64,000 bases of DNA from Thalassospira sp. (lineage in GTDB: Bacteria > Pseudomonadota > Alphaproteobacteria > Rhodospirillales > Thalassospiraceae). Location of the stretch: assembly GCF_002709775.1 (NCBI RefSeq), contig NZ_PAQR01000016.1, positions 44,170-108,169 of the forward strand. Direction: 5' to 3'. The first letter of the stretch is position 1. Each line of letters opens with the position of its first letter. Both the position numbers and the translations under genes were made by a program. This document shows, piece after piece, positions 58,112 to 64,000 of the stretch. The notes below the pieces were generated by a model. It had not been told where the DNA came from, did not search any database, and was given only the letters and a program-made list of their open reading frames with translations.

Positions 58112-58564
58112 TTACTTCGAAGCTGCGGTCTTTTCGATAGCAGCTTTGAATTCGTCAAGGGATTCGGTAAAGCGAGCCTGCAGAAGGGTCAGAGCCTCTT
58201 CCTGGGACTTGGTTACCAGACCAGACAGTTCCTTGGCGTTTGCAAGAGCTTCTTCGTAAGCAGCTTTTGCAGCTTCGGTCTGTTTTGCAGCCGAAGCCAT
58301 CGGGTCGTCAGCAGAAGTAGCAGCGAAATCTTTGCCCTGGGTCTGAACTTTATCCAGCAGCGTTTTGAAGATTTCACTCTGGCGCTGAGCGACAGCCTGG
58401 AAACCGTCGAAGGCCACCTTGTTGGCTTTGGTGAGGGCTTCCACGTTTTTACGCTGGAAAGCCATCATTTCGTTCACGTCTACACCCGGGATTTTGAAGT
58501 CCGCAGTGTATTTGGTGAAGTCGAGGTCAAAGAACGGGTTGGTTGCCTTTTTTGCGGCGGTCAT
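58112..58564 (-). CDS. phaP: Phasin family protein
   Basis: VNEMMAFQRKNVEALTKANKVAFDGFQAVAQRQSEIFKTLLDKV typical Phasin_2. Confidence 0.93.
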   Translation of the reverse strand: MTAAKKATNPFFDLDFTKYTADFKIPGVDVNEMMAFQRKNVEALTKANKVAFDGFQAVAQRQSEIFKTLLDKVQTQGKDFAATSADDPMASAAKQTEAAKAAYEEALANAKELSGLVTKSQEEALTLLQARFTESLDEFKAAIEKTAASK

Positions 58565-58609
58565 GGTTTGCACTCCATTAATTTGCAACAGGTATGGAAT
58601 GAGGCGCTA

Positions 58610-58624
58610 TTGTGCGCCGCACAA
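58610..58624. promoter_or_regulatory. Candidate PhaR operator upstream of phasin
   Basis: TTGTGC-GCC-GCACAA perfect inverted repeat; second related site TTTTGCACTGCACAA at 58670-58684. Confidence 0.55.
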
Positions 58625-58761
58625 ATTCAACTGCAATATGAAGGAATGACCGCTTGTCGTCAAGTGTTATTTTGCACTGCACAATAGCTTTAGGGTTAAT
58701 GTTTTGTGTCGGTAAAATAACCTTGGGTAGTGTCGTGATTTTTATACGTTAGATCAGGGAA

Positions 58762-59478
58762 TTAGCCGTTCGCTGCTGGTGACGCGCCCTGATCGGACGT
58801 GCTGTCAGACGGGGAGTTTTCGCCCGCACTCGTCGATTTTTTCAAAGAAAAATTCCGACAGCGTTTGGTGATTTTACCACAAATCGAGGATGCCTTGCCG
58901 AATCCTTTTTCAACCCGGCGGTCCCAACCGGCAGCCTTGGAAAGCTCGCGATCAAGATAGGCCATGGTCGGGCCGAAATCCGTACTGTCATCATCAAGCC
59001 AGTGCTTGAAGGTTTTGGCATAAACCGCGGTCAGGCCGGCAACCCGCATGCTGCCATGCAGGCCGGATGTCTGAAAACCGGCGGCCTCCAGCATCCAGCG
59101 CATAGCACCAAAATGGGTTTTGATCGCACGCAGCCCATCGGCCGGGCCAAGGTCGCCACCAGCATTGATGATGGAGCGAAGTGCGCTTCGATGGTCCGCA
59201 AGAATATCAAACCGCGCCATGATGACGGCGATTAGGCGATCATGACCGGGTTCATTGAAATCTTCCGACTCCAGATCGGCAAGAACTTCGCGGTCGACCC
59301 GCTTGACGAAGCGACGCAGAATATCGGCCTTGCTGCTGCAATGATCGTAGCAATCGGCAACCGTTACGCCGGCCTCGTTTGCGATATCGATCATGGTGAC
59401 GTCATGCCAATCGCGTTCTGCGGCCAGTTTCAGGGCCGCATCAATCAGAAGATTGGGGATGTCCTTTTTGGATGGCAT
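58762..59478 (-). CDS. TetR-family transcriptional regulator
   Basis: LIDAALKLAAERDWHDVTMIDIANEAGVTVADCYDHCSSKADILRRFVKRVD. Confidence 0.85.
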   Translation of the reverse strand: MPSKKDIPNLLIDAALKLAAERDWHDVTMIDIANEAGVTVADCYDHCSSKADILRRFVKRVDREVLADLESEDFNEPGHDRLIAVIMARFDILADHRSALRSIINAGGDLGPADGLRAIKTHFGAMRWMLEAAGFQTSGLHGSMRVAGLTAVYAKTFKHWLDDDSTDFGPTMAYLDRELSKAAGWDRRVEKGFGKASSICGKITKRCRNFSLKKSTSAGENSPSDSTSDQGASPAANG

Positions 59479-59523
59479 GACGTGCTCCTTGGGTTGGGTG
59501 TTCCGGGTTCCGGTGGGCTTGGT

Positions 59524-60339
59524 TTAGCCCGCCAGTTCCTTTGACCGGTCACGGGCGGCGGCGACCGCGCGGGTCATCAGTTCCGGCAGTCCGGTTTTCT
59601 GATCCATCAGAACATTAAGGGCGGCCGCCGTGGTGCCGCCCGGGCTTGTGACATTTTCACGAAGGGTGGCGGCGGTTTCTTCGCTGGCATCAAGCAGGAA
59701 GCCAGCACCAACCACGGTCTGACGCGCAAGCATCATGGCCTGATCAGCAGGAAGGCCAGCAGCCTCGCCAGCCTGTGCCATGGCTTCGACCAGATGGAAG
59801 ATATAGGCAGGCCCGCTGCCCGACAGGCCGGTGACGGCATCCATCAGGCTTTCGTCCTCAACCCAGGACACCATGCCGACGGCCTCAAGCAGGGTCTGGC
59901 ACATGTCGCGCTGGGCGATGCTGACATTCTCAGTCGGGCACATCACGGTCATGCCGCGCGAGACGGCTGCTGGCGTGTTGGGCATGGAGCGGACAATACG
60001 CGCGGTCTCGCCAAGATGGCTTGTGAAAAACTCGATGGTTTTGCCAGCCGCAACCGACAGGAAGACGGTTTCGGCGCGGACCATCGGTTTATAGGCGTCA
60101 ATCACATCGGGCAGGACCTGTGGCTTTACGGCAAACAGGATGACCTGCGGGATAAAGTCGGATCGCATGTCGGCAACATCGGTGATGCCATTGATGCCGT
60201 ATTTCAACTCGAGCTGTTCGGCGGCTTCAGCCTGCTCGACGATAAAGACATTGGCGGCATCAAGCCCGCGGGCCAGCCAGCCTTCGAGCATTGCACTGCC
60301 CATCTTGCCACAGCCAACCAGCAAAAGACGCGTATTCAT
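59524..60339 (-). CDS. proC: Pyrroline-5-carboxylate reductase
   Basis: LLVGCGKMGSAMLEGW, RIVRSMPNTPAAV, AVTGLSGSGPAYIFHLVEAMAQAGEAAGLP. Confidence 0.96.
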   Translation of the reverse strand: MNTRLLLVGCGKMGSAMLEGWLARGLDAANVFIVEQAEAAEQLELKYGINGITDVADMRSDFIPQVILFAVKPQVLPDVIDAYKPMVRAETVFLSVAAGKTIEFFTSHLGETARIVRSMPNTPAAVSRGMTVMCPTENVSIAQRDMCQTLLEAVGMVSWVEDESLMDAVTGLSGSGPAYIFHLVEAMAQAGEAAGLPADQAMMLARQTVVGAGFLLDASEETAATLRENVTSPGGTTAAALNVLMDQKTGLPELMTRAVAAARDRSKELAG

Positions 60340-60693
60340 AAATTCAGCTCCGCTTTATCCATCGGGTTTGGTTGATCGTTTGGTTAATCATGGGGCGATC
60401 AACGCACATGATGCAATGCCGTAGCGATCTTCTCAAGGTGGGTCAAGTCAGTGCAGAGGGCAAGAGGGTAGTGAAAACCGCCCGTGTTTGCAGGGTATTA
60501 GCGTTGGTAAGGATGCTTTGGCTGGCAAGGGGCGGCTTTGCGGGATTTTGTGTCGTCAAAGGCGTTCGCAAAAGCCGGTTTGGGGGATTTGTATGGCTTT
60601 CAAAGCTGGCGGCAAGCGCCCAAAAAAAATCACCCGGAAATGACACAGGACGGCGATGAGGCCGTCCTTGGCAGGTGGGATGGGCTGATGTGA

Positions 60694-61200
60694 TCAGGCC
60701 TGACCGGCGGGTTCGAGCATGGCGTGCATCAGTGCCTCGTCCGGGGTTTTTCCCTGACCCAGGACAAAGTTGAACGCCGGGAAGAAGCGTTCGCATTCCG
60801 AAAGTGCGATATCAATCAGCTCTTCGAATTGTTCGACCATCGGGGGCACGTCACCACCAAACAGCAGGGTGTGACGGAACAGCGGCATGTTTTCTTCGAG
60901 CCACAGCCCGAAATGCCCGATCCAGAGTTGCTCGTTACATTTGGCAACCAGTTCATAGATGCGCGGGCGCAGTGGTTCGGGCACGAACAGATCAAAGCAG
61001 CACGCAATGTGAAGTGCCTCGGCATCTTCACGCCAGGTGAAATAGACCAGATAGGTGCACCAGTGTGCTGGAATTTCGACCACAATCTCGTCCGAGCTGC
61101 GGCGTTCCAGATGCCACTGGTTGGTGCGGGCGATATCCTCGACCAGAATCAGCGGGTTTTCGTCGCCGATGTCGCCGATATCTTCCATTTGGTCGTTCAT
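60694..61200 (-). CDS. YbjN domain-containing protein
   Basis: Acidic protein NDQMEDIGDIGDENPLILVEDIARTNQWHLERRSSDEIVVEI...YLVYFTWREDAEALHIACCFDL. Confidence 0.85.
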   Translation of the reverse strand: MNDQMEDIGDIGDENPLILVEDIARTNQWHLERRSSDEIVVEIPAHWCTYLVYFTWREDAEALHIACCFDLFVPEPLRPRIYELVAKCNEQLWIGHFGLWLEENMPLFRHTLLFGGDVPPMVEQFEELIDIALSECERFFPAFNFVLGQGKTPDEALMHAMLEPAGQA

Positions 61201-61423
61201 CTATACCCAGCCTGTTCAAGCATATGCGAAAGGGCGCGCACTATATGCCGGAGAACGCTTTGTTTCAACCGTCGCTACGCGCAGGACTGCAATGAATATT
61301 CGCATCAAGGTTACCTTGCGGTTTTCATTGACCGCAAAGCCTGCCTGCTTGTGACGGCAAATAAGGCCGCGGGGGTCGTTAAACACCTGCGACCTTATTC
61401 CTATGTGGGGATGATTTGCCCGG

Positions 61424-61750
61424 TCAGGCGTCTTTTTTTGCCGCAGTTTTCGGGGCTGCCTTGGCGGTGTTGCTTTTGGCCGCCGGTTTCTTGGCTGGTG
61501 CGGCAGTATCAAGACGCGTTTCGAGATCAGCGATCTTGGCTTCGAGTGCGTCGATGCGCTCGGCGGCACGGATCGCGACATCATGGACGACGTCATATTC
61601 CTCGCGGGTGACCAGATCCATGTTCATCAGGATCTTTTCGAACTGCTGGCGGATCATGGCATCTACTTCGCCTTTGACACCGGTCATGGTGCCCAATGCG
61701 GAATTGGTGACACGGGTCAGGTCATCGAGAATGCGGTTGTTGATCTGCAT
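61424..61750 (-). CDS. ubiK: Accessory factor UbiK family protein (BMFP)
   Basis: NRILDDLTRVTNSALGTMTGVKGEVDAMIRQQFEKILMNMDLVTREEYDVV plus C-terminal coil and K/A-rich tail. Confidence 0.88.
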   Translation of the reverse strand: MQINNRILDDLTRVTNSALGTMTGVKGEVDAMIRQQFEKILMNMDLVTREEYDVVHDVAIRAAERIDALEAKIADLETRLDTAAPAKKPAAKSNTAKAAPKTAAKKDA

Positions 61751-61963
61751 AATGGTCTCCGGCTTTCTGGATCAAGGTGCTGGGCATAATATGGGTCTTG
61801 GGCGTGCAAGGGCAAGCGGCACGTCACAAGCTTGGTGTGACGATATCTTTATTTTGGTTTGCTTTTCTTGCTCCAGATCAGGGGCGGTCTTATAAAGTGT
61901 CGTCAAAACGTGATCCGTCGTCCTTTCCCGTTGCGGGCAGGGCGGCCTCGTCAGGAGAATGCA

Positions 61964-62950
61964 ATGCTTATCGTCACCGGTGGTGCCGGGTTTATCGGTT
62001 CCAATATTGTTGCGGCCCTTGAAGAACGTGGCGAAACCGACATCGTTGTCGTCGATCGCCTGCGCGATGGCATCAAATGGAAAAACATCGCCAAGCGGAA
62101 CCTGCGCGACATTGTCCATCCCGACGAATTGCCTGCCTTCCTTGAACAGCATGCCGGCGATGTCGAGGCGATTTTCCATATGGGCGCGATTTCCGCGACC
62201 ACGGAAACCGATGCCGACAAGATCGTTGCCAACAACCTGAAACTGACGACCTGGCTTTGGGAATGGTGTTCGCGCCATTCATCGCGCCTGATCTATGCAT
62301 CCTCGGCAGCCACTTACGGCGATGGCAAGCAGGGCTTTGATGACAGCTTTGACGAAGCCGATATGGCGAAACTGGCACCGCTGAATGCCTATGGCTGGTC
62401 CAAGCATGCGACCGACCGCCGGTTCCGCCGCATCCTTGATCAGAACGGTTTCCGTCCGAAACAGTGGGCGGGTCTGAAGTTCTTTAACGTCTATGGCCCG
62501 AACGAATACCACAAGGGCGGCATGCGTTCCGTGGTGTCACAGCTGTTTGACAAACTTTCAGCGGGCGAGACCGCAACCCTGTTCAAGTCGCATCATCCCG
62601 ACTACGAAGATGGCGGGCAGCTGCGTGACTTTGTCTGGGTTGGTGATGTTGTCGATATCATCATGTGGCTTTATGACAACCCGAATGTCAGCGACCTGTT
62701 CAATATCGGAACCGGCAAGGCGCGCAGCTTCAAGGATCTGGCACTGGCGGTGTTTGCCGCCATGGGTAAGGAACCCGATATCAAGTTCGTGCCCACCCCG
62801 GAATCGATCCGCGACAAGTACCAGTATTTCACCGAAGCCAATATGACAAAGCTGCGCAAGGCGGGTTATGGCAAGGAAATGACGTCGCTTGAAGACGGGG
62901 TGCGGTCCTATGTGCAGGATTATCTTGCGAACGAGGATGCGTTCCGCTGA
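61964..62950 (+). CDS. hldD: ADP-L-glycero-D-manno-heptose-6-epimerase
   Basis: LIVTGGAGFIGSNIVAALEERGETDIVVVDRL, YASSAATYG, FFNVYGPNEYHKGGMRSVV. Confidence 0.96.
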   Translation: MLIVTGGAGFIGSNIVAALEERGETDIVVVDRLRDGIKWKNIAKRNLRDIVHPDELPAFLEQHAGDVEAIFHMGAISATTETDADKIVANNLKLTTWLWEWCSRHSSRLIYASSAATYGDGKQGFDDSFDEADMAKLAPLNAYGWSKHATDRRFRRILDQNGFRPKQWAGLKFFNVYGPNEYHKGGMRSVVSQLFDKLSAGETATLFKSHHPDYEDGGQLRDFVWVGDVVDIIMWLYDNPNVSDLFNIGTGKARSFKDLALAVFAAMGKEPDIKFVPTPESIRDKYQYFTEANMTKLRKAGYGKEMTSLEDGVRSYVQDYLANEDAFR

Positions 62951-63057
62951 TGTGAGCCGCACGGGATCGGGCGGCTTGCCATGATGCTGCCCAACTCCTT
63001 TGCGACTTCAGCACCACACGCCCATCAACACCCAATTGCTGATCCGGAGTTTTCCAG

Positions 63058-63891
63058 ATGCTGAGCCTTGCCTTTCCGGCGATAGACCCGATTGCGATTT
63101 CCATCGGCCCGATTGCCATTCGCTGGTATGCGCTGGCCTATATTGCCGGTCTGCTGCTGGGCTGGAAATATGTGGTTTATTACTGCACCAAAACACCGAA
63201 CATCATGAGCAAGCGCGATGTTGATGACTTGCTGTTCTGGGCGACGCTGGGTGTGATTCTCGGCGGGCGGTTGGGCTATATCCTGTTTTACAATCTGGAT
63301 TATTACCTTGATAACCCGGCCAATATCCTGAAGGTCTGGCAGGGCGGCATGGCGTTCCATGGCGGGTTCATGGGCGTGATCCTTGCGATCATTCTGTTTG
63401 CCAGAAAGCGCGGGATTTCGATCCTTGCCGTGCTCGATGCCGCCGCTGTTGCAACCCCGATCGGTCTGTTCTTTGGCCGGATTGCCAATTTCATCAATGG
63501 CGAGCTTTATGGTCGCACGACCGACGTTGCCTGGGGCATGGTATTCCCCAATGGCGGACCGGAACCGCGCCATCCAAGCCAGCTTTATGAAGCACTGCTT
63601 GAAGGGCTGATCCTGTTTGTTGTGCTGTTTATCCTGTCGCGCAATGCGTTTATCCGACATCGCCCGGGGATCCTTGGCGGCACGTTCGTTGCGGGCTATG
63701 GCATTTCGCGCATTATTGTCGAATTCTTCCGTCAGCCCGATGCCCAGCTGGGCTATCTGGCCGGCGGCATCACCATGGGTCAGATCCTGTCGATCCCGAT
63801 GGTGCTGGTGGGCGCGGCATGCATTGTCTATGCACTGAAATCCAAGCCGATTGAAACCCGGATCCATCCCAAAGAAGCCGAAAACGCGTAA
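63058..63891 (+). CDS. lgt: Prolipoprotein diacylglyceryl transferase
   Basis: GGRLGYILFYN, WQGGMAFHGGFMGVI, GRIANFINGELYGRTTDVAWGMVFP, RHPSQLYEALLEG. Confidence 0.97.
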   Translation: MLSLAFPAIDPIAISIGPIAIRWYALAYIAGLLLGWKYVVYYCTKTPNIMSKRDVDDLLFWATLGVILGGRLGYILFYNLDYYLDNPANILKVWQGGMAFHGGFMGVILAIILFARKRGISILAVLDAAAVATPIGLFFGRIANFINGELYGRTTDVAWGMVFPNGGPEPRHPSQLYEALLEGLILFVVLFILSRNAFIRHRPGILGGTFVAGYGISRIIVEFFRQPDAQLGYLAGGITMGQILSIPMVLVGAACIVYALKSKPIETRIHPKEAENA

Positions 63892-63898
63892 CGTAAAG

Positions 63899-64000
63899 AT
63901 GACTTCCGAGACCGACAGCCCGCTTTTGGCCCATATCAAGCGCCGGATCAATGTATCCGGGCCGATCACCATTGCCGATTTCATGACCGAGGCACTGGCC
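63899..64000 (+). CDS. 5' fragment of a probable SAM-dependent methyltransferase (MidA/NDUFAF7-like), runs off the window
   Basis: MTSETDSPLLAHIKRRINVSGPITIADFMTEALA resembles the MidA N-terminus; position after lgt is consistent. Confidence 0.6.
   Translation, partial: MTSETDSPLLAHIKRRINVSGPITIADFMTEALA

Noticed and set aside
1-64000. tRNA or rRNA genes
   Set aside because: No cloverleaf with GTTCRANYC-type T-loop or rRNA-like conserved tract was noticed by eye; a tRNAscan-SE/Infernal run would be decisive.

Overview
This 64 kb window is a chromosomal segment of an alphaproteobacterium. Gene content suggests a Rhodospirillales / Thalassospira-like organism, but that is inference. It is densely coding with mostly conserved metabolic and transport operons. 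(1) Polyhydroxyalkanoate (PHA) genes lie at three separated loci: phaR / K-A-rich ORF / phaC, then phaA-phaB, then a phasin. (2) An Aap-type amino-acid ABC transporter has the order Q-M-J-P beside a GntR regulator. (3) There is a small copper locus (Cys/Met/His-rich secreted protein, multicopper oxidase, DUF411). (4) An frcBCAK fructose-type ABC operon is divergent from a ROK regulator. (5) petABC (bc1 complex). (6) A nitrilase-family hydrolase followed by a TRAP transporter. (7) trmL-hemF, then a class A beta-lactamase. (8) A choline-sulfate module (LysR, betC, BCCT). (9) ilvE / MarR / response regulator / histidine kinase. (10) An AT-richer islet with a tail-collar protein and a PRMT-like methyltransferase. 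(11) Two paralogous PAS-PAS chemoreceptor-like genes, the second with an eroded signalling domain. (12) Housekeeping genes (csaA, proC, ubiK, hldD, lgt). The least-explained items are the tail-collar + PRMT-like pair, a ~265 bp element with 32-nt terminal inverted repeats, the 110-nt out-of-frame overlap at phaC with a K/A-rich linker-like partner, the degenerate MCP paralogue sharing a 14-bp palindrome with its sibling, and stem-loops directly after the binding-protein gene in all three multi-gene transporter operons. No tRNA, rRNA, CRISPR array or intact transposase was recognised. Start codons were adjusted by eye and no searches were run.
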